This document shows, in pieces, positions 21,343-30,760 of a DNA stretch of 64,000 nucleotides. Source of the DNA: Puccinia triticina (Eukaryota > Basidiomycota > Pucciniomycetes > Pucciniales > Pucciniaceae). The position numbers and the translations under genes are program-made. The stretch lies in NCBI RefSeq assembly GCF_026914185.1, contig NC_070565.1:2294001-2358000 (forward strand). The letters run 5' to 3'. Numbering within the stretch: position 1 is the stretch's first letter; every line of letters starts with the position of its first letter. The notes under the pieces are model-generated. The model worked only from the letters and a program-made list of their open reading frames with translations, ran no database searches and was not told the DNA's origin.

Positions 21343-22060
21343 GACTGCTGGGTATGGCAGTTGACCAGGAGGGACTCCTCCCAGTCAACTGCTGTGTATG
21401 GCAGTTGACCGGGAGGGACTCCTCCCAGTTGACTGCTGGGTATGGCAGTTGACCGGGAGGGACTCCTCCCAGTTGACTGCTGGATATGGCAGTTGACTGG
21501 GAGGGACTCCTCCCAGTTGACTGCTGGGTATGGCAGTCAACCGGGAGGGACTCCTCCCAGTTGACTGCTGGGTATGGGAGTCAACCGGGAGGGACTTCTC
21601 CCAGTTGACTGCTGGGTATGGCAGTCAACTGGGAGGGACTCCTCCCAGTTGACTGCTGGGTATGGCAGTCAACCGGGAGGGACTCCTCCCAGTTGACTGC
21701 TGGGTATGGCAGTCAACCGGGAGGGACTCCTCCCAGTTGACTGCTGGGTATGGCAGTCAACCGGGAGGGACTCCTCCCAGTTGACTGCTGGGTATGGCAG
21801 TCAACCGGGAGGGACTCCCCCCGGTGGACTGCTGTGTATGGTGGTTGACCAGGAGGGACTCCTCCCAGTTGACTGCTTGATATGGCAGTCGACCGGGAGG
21901 GACTCCTCCCAGTTGACTGCTTGATATGGCAGTCGACCGGGAGGGACTCCTCCCAGTAAAGTTATTGACCGGGAGGGATTCCTCCCGGTCAAAGTCATTG
22001 TATATAGCTTTTGACTGGGTGGGATTCCTCTTTTTCAACAAGGGTGCTTATTCTTGTTGA
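21343..22060. repeat. 44-bp palindromic satellite, right block
   Basis: This continuation of the array at 14236-15150 is much more homogeneous. Repeats of TATGGCAGTCAACCGGGAGG, GACTCCTCCC, AGTTGACTGCTGGG follow at a 44-bp spacing. Homogeneity falls after 21950, where the last units (TATTGACCGGGAGGGATTCC) degrade into the Copia leader. Open frames across it are artefacts of the repeat. Confidence 0.88.
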
Positions 22061-22272
22061 CCTGGAGGGATGTGTACCGTGACCTCCAATGCGGGGGACT
22101 TTGGATGAGTCAGGGCAGCTGAGCATTTTGCCTCAGGACTGAGTCTGTGCACCTCAGACCAAGCTTCCTGTACCTCAGCCTAGTGCATTTTGCCCTATGG
22201 ACTTAAGCTGAGGAAATTCCAAACTTTCCAGGGTGTACCACCCTGGGATTCATTTGTACTGCAGACACCTCA

Positions 22273-22983
22273 ATGGAGAAGATCAGTGCAACCATACTCA
22301 AGACTGCTCTCAAAGCCATTCCCCTCCTCACCAATGAGAACTAATCATTGTGGAGAAATCGAGTTGACAACATGCTTGATTTACAAGGACTTCGAAATGG
22401 CCTCACTTCTGAGACAGGTACACTCTCCCCAAATGCAGATATTCAACTTCAAACTATCATCACGTCAAAGCTTGACTCTTCCATTCACCCTAACATCATC
22501 AACCACAAGAACAAGAAGAACGCTCGATTGATCTGGAAGGCAATCTCCAACTATTTTGCGTCCACTCAACCCGCAAATCGTGCTCGCATCTTCAACAAGC
22601 TCTTAGATCTAAACTTCAGCGTTAACAATGTTCAAGCATTCATCACCTCCGTCAGAACCGTCAACTTGAGACTATTTGAGATTAGCATTGACCTTCCTAA
22701 AGATCTCATAGCTTACATCCTTCTGAAAAAACTTCCTTCATTGCTCACTAACATCAGCCAACAAATAACCCATTCAGACAAGGAGTTAACCAGCAACAAT
22801 GTCTTAGATCACCTCAAACTATTCCTCAACGATCAATCTGAAACTGCAAACAGAATCGGAGGCTCAAAAACTGAAGTGGTCGCTTTATTCACCAATGCAT
22901 CTAAAAAGTGCCAGAAATCGGCTCACAACACGCTGGCCAACCATCCCAAGGCGGAATGCTGGATGCTTTATCCTCATCTTTGA
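22273..22983 (+). pseudogene. Copia Gag
   Basis: The frame starts at ATG 22273 (MEKISATILKTALKAIP). It hits TAA at 22342-22344, where the family has a Tyr before LWRNRVDNMLDLQGL. It then stays open to 22983. The middle (ARLIWKAISNYFAS; LPKDLIAYILLKKLPSLL) is the UBN2-like Gag domain. The end, CQKSAHNTLANHPKAECW, is the Cys/His zinc-knuckle-like motif typical of this Copia group, followed by the protease in another frame. Confidence 0.75.
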
Positions 22984-23225
22984 CCAGTCGCACAAGCAGC
23001 TTGGGCTGAATCTACGGTCAGCAGCTTTCACACCTCACCTTCCTACACCTTGTCTCAATTCATATTAGACTCAGGATCGTCCGCTCACATGATTTCAAAT
23101 CTTAAACTCTTTTTTGCCTTTGATTCAGCAGAAAAAGGAGAACAGGCTCAATAAAACTCCTTAATGAATACGGAACTATCATACTTAACAATGTTCTCTA
23201 TGTTCCTGATCTTGCAGTTAATCTT
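22984..23225 (+). pseudogene. Copia protease fragment
   Basis: FILDSGSSAHMISNLKLFF is readable from about 23059; DSGS is the aspartic protease active site. Its frame is not the gag frame, and a stop follows the EKGEQAQ segment, so polyprotein synthesis would fail here. Confidence 0.7.
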
Positions 23226-24470
23226 TTGTCTGTTAGATGTCTCTTGTTAGACAATTATGTGATAAATTTTGAGAAAAATCATTTTACTGTCCTCAAACAT
23301 AATCAAATAACAATGGAAGTTCATTACCCAGGCAACTTGCCAAGCCTTTTGTTTGTCAACACTGAGCACAGTTCTCACTTTTCTTGTGCCAAAATTCTCC
23401 ATAACTCTCTTGGACATGTGAGCTATCATTGTCTCAGACACAAGCTTGGCATTCCTGTGAAAATTGAAAAATCATGTGAGGCTTGCTGTGTGTCAAAAAT
23501 CACTAGAGCATCCTTTAAAGCTAAACATCTGCCGGCATCCAAGCCGCTTGAAGAAATTAATTTGGACCTCATTGGGCCCATCTCACCAGCTTCAAGAGAA
23601 GGTCACAAATATGTGATCACTGTTGTAGACAGTAACACGAGATACTGCTCAGCTATCCCAGTGACAGCTAAAAGTGATGTTGCCAAAGTCTTAAAAAACA
23701 CCATCAATCTGGAAGCAAAGAGATTTGGATACTATCCCTCAGTTATTCACTCCAATAGAGGAAGTGAATTCATCAACTCAAACCTGTCTGAATTTTGCAA
23801 TCTTCATCTTATCCAATCTTGCACCTCAGACCCTTATACACCACAACAAAATGGTCTCGCCAAGCAACACAACAGGACCATCCTGGAGTCGCTTAGAACT
23901 ATTCTCAAAGATTCTGATTTTGGTCAATGGTATTGGTTGGACATTATCAAAGTCAGTACACTGACTCTGAATCAAATACCAGCGCACAAGAGCAAGAAAT
24001 CACCCTTTGAACTCTTCAAGAATTGGTCCATCTCAATTGATTTTTTCCACCCAATTGGAAACAGGGTATTGTTTCTGACACTGCCTGAAAAATCATGTTC
24101 AAAACTTCTTCCAAAAGGAGAAATGGGCACTTTAATTGGATACAATGACGAAATAAAGTTGTACAAAATCCTAAGTGACTCAGGAAAATTTGTAGACACA
24201 AAAAATGTTCGCTTCCTGGATCATCTGCAGGCATCAACCACAAGTCAACAAGAAGATGAATACTTTGAAATCATTGAGCAGGACATTGAAAATCCGATCA
24301 TCATGAATGAGAAACCTGAACCATTGGTAATCTTGGATGAAGACGGTGAAACCGTTGATGACCCACCAATACAATGTTTGGAAATAAAGTTATCCAGTGA
24401 CACCTCCAACTCCAACTCCGACTCAGAATCAATCTCCAGTTCATCCGGCAAAAGCAATAACAAAATATAA
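23226..24470 (+). pseudogene. Copia integrase with mutated catalytic residues
   Basis: This 414-codon open frame has a GAG-pre-integrase zinc motif (HNSLGHVSYHCLRHKLG ... CEACC) followed by the rve core. The first catalytic Asp is present (EINLDLIGPIS). The second position reads VIHSNRGSEF, Asn where Asp is expected. The third reads NGLAKQHNRTILE, Lys where Glu is expected in the usual AER motif. The C-terminal part (GYNDEIKLYKILSDSGKFVD) and an acidic/Ser-rich linker follow. Two of three catalytic acidic residues lost means no strand transfer, even though the frame is open. Confidence 0.8.
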
Positions 24471-24583
24471 GAAAGTCTTATGCCTTCTGTTAGTGACAGT
24501 AGGGTGCTTCGAGAACAAACCGCCAAGGTGAAACCAACAAAATATTCTCACCTAACCATTGATCCCTGTCATTCAAAAAGGCC

Positions 24584-25195
24584 ATGGAGTCATCAGATGG
24601 CGCAAAATGGAAAACTGCAGCTGAAGAAGAACTTAACAACATTGAAGCGCATGAAGTCTGGGATGAAATGTGGGAAAAACCTGAATCCTACCTTCACACA
24701 CTCTGGATATTCAAGACAAAACCTCAAACCCTCTCAGCAGCTGAAAGGAAGAAAGCCCAACTGTGCATTCAAGGTTTTCTACAAGTTCTGGATATCGACT
24801 ATGGTAACACATTTGCTCCCACGGGTAAATTTACTACACTTCTCATACTTCTTATGTTTGTAGTAAACAAGAAGCTTCCAATAAGACAATTTGATGTGAA
24901 GAGTGCGTTTCTATACGCACCCCTCAAGGAAGAAATTTACATCAAGACACCCAAAGGCTTCAACAGAAAATCTCCTTACCTCAAGCTGAAAAAATCTCTC
25001 TACAGACTCAAGCAAGCACCGGCAAACTGGTATGAAACACTCACCGGATGGTTCAAATCAATCAACTTTAATCAATCAACATCCGATCCATGTCTGTTCA
25101 TACACAATGACCAAAGTTCCTTCATATTCTTCCACGTTGATGATCTAATTGTAGTTGGTAACGTTGAAGTCTTTGAATCATTATTTATGAATTGA
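24584..25195 (+). pseudogene. Copia reverse transcriptase
   Basis: RT motifs are in order: WKTAAEEELNNIEAHEVW, FDVKSAFLYAPLKEEIYI, SLYRLKQAPANWYETL, and FFHVDDLIVVG with the catalytic DD pair. The stop at 25193-25195 follows the palm. Integrase, RT and gag lie in three different frames, so at least two frameshifts separate them. Confidence 0.8.
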
Positions 25196-26090
25196 TTCCC
25201 AAATTCCACCGCGCACAATCCTGACTCTTTGCTTGGCACGGAAGTTAGACAAGAAGACGGTGGCATCAAATTATCACAACCAAAACTCATACAGAAAAGA
25301 CTTGAGATGCTTGACCTGACTGAATGTAGACCAGTGAAAACTGCTCTTTCCATTGGCGTACAGCTTACCTCATCATAAGAAGAAGAAAGAAAAGGATTCA
25401 TCAAGATAGGAATGAACTATTGGTCCTTCACGGGAATACTCAACTTTCTAGCCTGTTGAACACGCCCAGATCTTGCGCCAGCAGTCTCAATTCTGTCAAG
25501 CTTCAATCATGCACCTGGAATTAACCATTGGAAAGAAGTTATCCACTGCTGGAAATATCTTAAAGGTACATCTGATCTGAGTCTGAATTTGACGCCTGAC
25601 GCAAGCAATCAATCTCTAGCCCTCAAGTATTACACTAATGCTACTTGGGCCAATGATCTAGAGACCAGACTTTCACGCAGTGGAACCATATGTTTCTGGA
25701 AATCGTGTCCTGTATCATGAAGCAGCAAGAAACAAAGGAACATCACACTGTCTTCAACAGAGGCGGAAATGAATACACTTTCTGATGGTGCACAAGAAAA
25801 TCAGTGGATCACCTTTTTGGTCGAAGAACTTTGGAAGGAAAAACTCAACCCAACTGAATTCCTAGTTGACAATCAAGGTCCAGTAGAAAAAATAACAACT
25901 TTGGATCTAACTCAAAAACCAAGCACCTTGACATCAAAGCCAAATGGCTGCGTGAACTCAAAAAGAACAATCAAATCAATGTGGAATTAATTCCGTCCAA
26001 AGCAATGGTTGCAGATGCTCTTACAAAAGCCAGCAATCATGACTCCCTCAAAAGACTCAAAGAAAGCTGGTTTTTAGTTCTTTTCTCACC
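25196..26090 (+). pseudogene. Copia RNase H region
   Basis: Fragments in alternating frames correspond to the RT thumb and RNase H. The clearest is TEAEMNTLSDGAQENQWITF at about 25757-25815, the Copia RNase H motif with its Glu. It ends before the purine tract at 26091. Confidence 0.65.
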
Positions 26091-26103
26091 AAATTGAGGG
26101 GGG

Positions 26104-26919
26104 TGTTGGAATTCTCCGCGCTCTCTGGCGCGTGTATGCTCCTGTCTCCTGCGCGTGCGCTCGTGCTACTCGTCTCACGCTCAAAAACTTTCTTCTCTCA
26201 ATACCTTCTTCCTGAAACCTCACTACTCCGATGACCACCGACAACCACTTCCTGAAACAGAAGCATCCCTCCTTGAAACTCCCAACTACCTCCGTTCACC
26301 AGTCAACCGCTGCATGCCAAACCACAAGTTGGCCATCACTCTCTCATCTATAAAAGGACGTCCCACCTCCCTTTGTTGTTCTCTCCTCAGCAGCTCATCA
26401 TCCTCTCACTGAGTCTATGCTCGACCTTTGCTCCTCAACTCCATCAAAAAATCAACCATTCTGCTCCTCAACTTCTCCATTCAAATTTGCTTCTTTGCTT
26501 CCCTTCTTCTTTACCTCCTCTCCCTTGTCTCGCTCCTCACTCAATCCAGTTGGCATTGAAACTCTTTCAATTTGCCCTCAACAACCTCTGTTGTTCTTGT
26601 CGCTCCAATTCTATCACTTCAATACATCAATTGGATATTTCCAATTTGGTGAGAAAACTAATCATCATCAACCACAGCAAAAAACAACTCATCATTGATT
26701 TCCTTTTTCCTTTACAGTGTCTATTACATATCTCTGTTTGATCTCATATTCTTCAGTCTATTGGCTCTGCTTCCTCATCATATTAAACCTCCTCGTGGTA
26801 TGCTTTTCTCCTTTCTATTGATAAATAAGTAAGCTTCTCAAACTTGTGTATTTTAGTTCTAACCTTATTCTTTTCTTAGTTCTGGTTTTAGTTTCAATCA
26901 TAAATCCTGTTTTTCTACA
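26104..26919 (+). repeat. 3' LTR of the Copia element
   Basis: This LTR begins TGTTGGAATTCT after the purine tract and ends TTCTACA at 26919. It carries a TATA box, CTATAAAAGGACG, at 26348-26360, followed by a pyrimidine-rich stretch. The end is fixed by the abrupt start of Gypsy integrase homology at 26920. It is 816 bp long. Confidence 0.75.
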
Positions 26920-27570
26920 GTCTTCACTCCGCTTGAGCTGTCTAGACCGCGCTACCAGAAGATCCAAAGTATTTCTGACTTCCTCCCAATCAATACCAAG
27001 ATAGGATTCAATATCAGGATCAACAGGGAGCACTGCTTGCTGTCCAAAGACCAGCTCATAGGGAGAATATCCGGTAGTCCTTTTGGTGGAGATTTGGTCT
27101 GAGAAAAGAACTAAGGGCAGGTACTTCCAACAATTTTTAACGCTCTCTCCGGCTAACTTCACCAGCGCTGACTTGGGGGGCCCATGGCCACGCTCTACCA
27201 TTCCCTGCCCTTCTGGACAATAAGGTGTAGAAACCCAATGCTGGGCCGGTAACAATAGCAACATCTCAGCTAGAGCACCTCCGAATTCCAAACCCCCATC
27301 CGTGGAGTAAGAGCGCACAAGGCCGTAGTGCATCGTCCAGTTCTCTTGCAGGAACATGGCCACCGCCTCTGATGTTAAGCTGTTGAGAATCTTAGCCTCT
27401 ACCCAACTGGAGAAGTCGTCCCAGGCAAGAATCAAATACTTAGCCCCACTGGCTTTCAGGTGCACAACATCCATTGCCACTCTGCCAAAGATGGTGGCCT
27501 CCCCGTTGGGATAACACAACTTCTGAGGGTGCGGCAAATCCCTCTTCTGGCAAGCCTCACAGCTTTGGCA
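26920..27570 (-). pseudogene. Gypsy-1 integrase core
   Basis: The rve core has all three acidic positions in place: VAMDVVHLKASG, YSTDGGLEF and EGQGMVERGH. SPYELVFGQQAVLPVDPDIE is the C-terminal family marker. True homology to Gypsy-2 runs through LKRSED. The next codons (CRKTGFMIE...) belong to the Copia LTR read backwards, which gives the open frame a chimeric tail to 26815. Confidence 0.8.
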
Positions 27571-27573
27571 CCA

Positions 27574-28137
27574 TCAAGCAACGCTCTGCTTGAGTGACGG
27601 CCACCCAAAACGCTCGGAGACGCGCCGGTAGGTCTCAGCCAGGCCATGATGTCCAAGATTATTGTGAAGCTTCTCTAGGATTAAGTCTTGCCATTCCGGA
27701 ATGGTGACAACAATCCTGGGAAGGGGGCTTGCTTGCTTCATTATTTGGCCCGATTGTAAGAAGAAATCCACAGATTGTTGTTTCAAAGCTTGAAATTCTT
27801 GATCACTCAGCCCGTGAGGCCTGACCAGAGTTGCCAAGAAAATCTCCATCTGGCGCCAGAACCTGTCCTGGTACCCGGAATAGCCCGTGTTGATGTCAAC
27901 AGAGGACGCGTGTAGAGGGCGGATGGCCGGGGCATCCTTGTCAAAGTCAGAAGAAGGTGGGTCGGATTCCTCTTCACCCTGAGGCCGTCAAGAGAGACCG
28001 TCCGGCATAGTGAAATTTTTGCCGGTGCAATGAACGATGTTGAAAGAGAACAGTTGAAAGAAGGCCACCAAACAAGTCATGGGGGCATTGGGAAGGCTAG
28101 GCGCGTTGATCATTTGGATCAATGACTGCGCGTCCAC
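27574..28137 (-). pseudogene. Gypsy-1 RNase H tail and integrase zinc domain
   Basis: LHNNLGHHGLAETYRRV gives the His pair and WCQSCEACQ, after an in-frame TGA at about 27571, gives the Cys pair of the H2C2 domain. Upstream PSLPNAPMT-like and MPDGLS-like segments are in other frames. It links the RT/RNase H frame at 28138-29622 to the integrase core. Confidence 0.7.
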
Positions 28138-29622
28138 TCACAACTCAAAATGCTGACCCCATAGCAGGGTCTGGAGTTTCTTAAGGATTGGAGCAACGCC
28201 ACATAACTCAAGCTTTGCCTGCAAATACCGTGACTTGACCTCCAAGAACAATAGAAACTTGTACAGCGCTGGCGGATCCAGCCTGCTAGAATCCTCTTGT
28301 GTTAGGACCGCTCCCACAGCATGAAAGCTGTAATCAACAGCCAGACTGATTTTGCCAGCGCTGGGCCCGTAATTGATCTTGACAAGGACAATGTCCTGCC
28401 CAACAAGCCGCTTCAAGGTTTTGAAGGCCTCCTTGCAATCCGCCGTCCAAAAGAAATCCGCATCCTTACGCATCAGACGTCGGAGAGGGAGACAGATCTG
28501 AGACAGGCAGGGAATAAAAATCTGGACATACAATACCACCCCCAGAAACCCGCCCACCTCCTTTGCATTGACCGGTGTTGGCCAAAAAAGGATCTTGTTG
28601 ACCTTGGTTTGCGCCATGCGTTGACCCTCCTTGCAGACAACTTGCCCCACAATTTCCAAGGCAGGCACCCACACTGCAAGTCTCAAAGCTGACACTGTGA
28701 GGCCTGACTCTTTGATCCAAAACAAGATCCGCTCCAAAGTCTCGGCGTATTCCCAGATGAAACGGCGGATTCCCGGATGCCAATCTACGCACGTGTTACC
28801 GTAGTCAGAGGCCGGGCCCTTAATCCCACCGTTGTTGATGAAAATGCCCGCGTGGTCCGGGATCTTGTCTTGAAGGATCCAGACCATTTGCACCTGGTAC
28901 ACAGCAACCGAGTTTGTGGCGCCTTGTGGAAGCCGCATCAGCTGGAATCTTCCAAGGGGGGTGTCAAAAGTTGTCAGAGGCCGGAAAATAGGATGCAAGA
29001 CGTGCTCATTGTAGCTGCCCATGATTTCTCCAAGGCCATAGCAGGCTTGTCCAGAAAACGACTCCACAAACTCTTCAGTGGCTGGTGGAATTCCCGTGTC
29101 CCTAACCGTGACCTTGTTGAGGGGCTGGAGGTCATGGACAATCCACAACTTTCCATTACTCTTGACTATGTAGAAGAATGGGCTACTGTAGCTCAACGTG
29201 GACTGTTTGTACAGCCCAGTGCTGATACGCTCTCTGATGAGTTGGATATACTTGACCATTTTAGCCGCCGGTATCGGGATCTTCCGTTTTTGCCATGGCT
29301 CATGCTCCACCACCGGAATGATGTAGGGCAGCCCGTAAGATTCCTTGAGTAAACCAAGCTCCAATTCTTGAAAGGCAATTGACCGGTTGCGGAGGGACAG
29401 GAAGTTCTTGATAAGGTTGAGCTTGCTAGGGTACAGCCATCCGGGCAGTCCAAAATTTACCACTGACAGCCTCCCTTCCGTGACGCGGCCCAGGGGAACA
29501 AAGGGTCCCGCTAGCGACCGCGGCAGACCGCAGTAGGGATCCCTAGACAGAGGTGGCCGCTGGAGCGGGGGATTGAGATCTTGTGGCATAGGCTGGTTGA
29601 AGGGCTTGACCTTGCAAGCCAC
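28138..29622 (-). pseudogene. Gypsy-1 RT and RNase H with NN in place of the catalytic DD
   Basis: A 494-codon open frame reads GRVTEGRLSVVNFG, LKESYGLPYIIPVVEHEPW and VHDLQPLNKVTV (finger motifs), then TTFDTPLGRFQLMRLPQGAT. The palm active site reads HAGIFINNGGIKG at about 28835, with Asn-Asn where the family has Asp-Asp. RNase H-like ISLAVDYSFHAVGAVLTQED follows. The long open frame with a dead active site suggests relatively recent inactivation or mutation in a parent copy. The start codon is not fixed; the frame opens at a GTG. Confidence 0.8.
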
Positions 29623-29661
29623 TGGCTTATATTTTGCAGCAAAGGAGAGCGCTCTGCTTTT

Positions 29662-30156
29662 CTACCAAGAGTCCACAAGGGCAAGCTGGGCCGTGTGACT
29701 GAGGCCGCAATCCAAAAGACAATGAGTCCGATGCTCCTTGCGGTCTTCAAACGCTGCCTTTTCTGTGAAAGAAGAACAATGGGCGGGTTCGTGGCTCACA
29801 AATGTGGTGCGTGGTAGGGTTTTCAAACATTGCAGAGCATCCAGCCCGGAGGTGCACTTTTGGGAGGAACTTACTTTTACCCCAAATTGCCTCCAGGGCG
29901 GACCGTACTCCACCACGCCCACATTGCAAGCTATTCCCCAAGAAAATAGTTTACCCTCATTGCAGAGGCGGATAGATTTGGATGCAGATAGTTTCACCTC
30001 ATCTCGGAGGGTCTTTAGTTTCTCCTTGTTGCGGAGGCTTGAAAGTTTAGCCTCATTGTGGAGGGTCCTTGTGGACAAAACTAGTTTAACCTTGTTGCAG
30101 AGGGTCCTTGCGGAAGAAACTAGTTTAACCTTGTTGCAGAGGGTCCTTGCAGACAA
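29662..30156 (-). CDS. 13-residue-repeat ORF between ORF cassettes (Gypsy-1)
   Basis: A 39-bp tandem repeat (plus strand TTAACCTTGTTGCAGAGGG...) keeps frame and encodes 13-residue repeats of the type TLCNKVKLVSSAR. The same ORF, with repeats of type TLCNKDKLVSSFV, sits at the equivalent place in Gypsy-2 (57292-57627). It lies between cassettes b and a, that is, between protease and pol. Conservation of a 39-bp unit (a multiple of three) in both copies hints at coding use. The product is unknown and the ATG is uncertain. Confidence 0.4.
   Translation of the reverse strand: MSARTLCNKVKLVSSARTLCNKVKLVLSTRTLHNEAKLSSLRNKEKLKTLRDEVKLSASKSIRLCNEGKLFSWGIACNVGVVEYGPPWRQFGVKVSSSQKCTSGLDALQCLKTLPRTTFVSHEPAHCSSFTEKAAFEDRKEHRTHCLLDCGLSHTAQLALVDSW
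29794..29878 (-). promoter_or_regulatory. ORF-boundary cassette a (Gypsy-1, before pol)
   Basis: This ~85-nt cassette reads, in sense (minus) orientation, from AAAAGTAAGTTCCTCCC to CCACATTTGTGAGC. It contains a consensus 5' splice donor (GTAAGT). It lies upstream of the pol frame and is equivalent to cassette d of Gypsy-2. Confidence 0.55.
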
Positions 30157-30267
30157 AACTAGTTTAGCCTCATTGCGGAGGGCCTTGTGATGGGATGAGG
30201 GTCAAAGGCTTCCGTAATGAGGTGATGGTCCACCGGTAACTGAAGAGAAGACGGAATTGGAGGTTTT

Positions 30268-30350
30268 GCTCACAAGTGTGGCACTAGATAGAGTTTTCAA
30301 CAAGGACGTAGCAGATACCCTGGGGTGCATACTATGGAGGGGACTTACTC
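30268..30350 (-). promoter_or_regulatory. ORF-boundary cassette b (Gypsy-1, after protease)
   Basis: The sense strand runs AGTAAGTCCCCTCC ... GGGTATCTGCTACG ... CCACACTTGTGAGC. It is equivalent to cassette e of Gypsy-2 and lies between the protease end and the 13-residue-repeat ORF. Confidence 0.55.
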
Positions 30351-30760
30351 CTGTTGTTTGTGCCCCTGCGGATTCCCCATACTGCCTACCCTCACACGCG
30401 CCAGGCTCAAGAGCCGTTCAAAACATTTTTGATGAATGAGATTGAGCAAACTCAGGAAACAGAGACTGAAAAGAAATCGGAGTGATTTTTTTTGGAGCTT
30501 TTTGGGTTATCTTGATGTTTTTGATTTTGATATTTTCCGGGGGACTGAGATGAAGAGGAGAAGACTGACAACGTGGGAAGAGAAGGTTCTAGAGGAGGAA
30601 GGTGGGCCTCAAAGGGAGAAGTCAATCTCTTGAACAGAGCTTGAGGCCCTTGATTAACTCTGCCAAGTGCCGGACCAACGGTCTTCATAAAAAAGTCAAG
30701 TCCTCCAAGGAGTCCTTGCGGATGCGGCCAAAATGCGCCAGCACCCCCTGAGTGGTCGCT

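Larger units (their letters stand above)
22273..26919 (+). mobile_element. Ty1/Copia retrotransposon, 5' truncated and decayed
   Basis: The Copia order is gag, protease, integrase, RT, RNase H, purine tract (AAATTGAGGGGGG, 26091-26103) and 3' LTR (26104-26919). Integrase before RT defines the superfamily. No copy of the LTR is found upstream of gag, where the 44-bp satellite ends at about 22060, so the 5' LTR is missing. Multiple stops and frame changes show it is dead. The 3' LTR ends exactly where homology to a minus-strand Gypsy integrase begins (26920), so Copia inserted into, or was joined to, that element. Confidence 0.85.
26920..30760 (-). mobile_element. Gypsy-1: truncated relative of Gypsy-2
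   Basis: Read on the minus strand this fragment holds the end of protease (VLAHFGRIRKDSLEDL at about 30745-30690), cassette b, a 13-residue-repeat ORF, cassette a, RT, RNase H and integrase. Integrase is cut at 26920 by the Copia LTR. Order and sequence parallel Gypsy-2 (47302-61180). Homology stops at about 30760, so gag and the 5' LTR are absent. Stops and frame changes show it is inactive. Confidence 0.8.

Noticed and set aside
22061..22272. 5' LTR of the Copia element
   Set aside because: No sequence resembling TGTTGGAATTCTCCGC or the TATA region of the 3' LTR is present between the satellite and gag.
26815..26919. Integrase C-terminal tail of Gypsy-1
   Set aside because: The frame is open but the sequence is the Copia 3' LTR read backwards. 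Homology to Gypsy-2 integrase stops at 26920.
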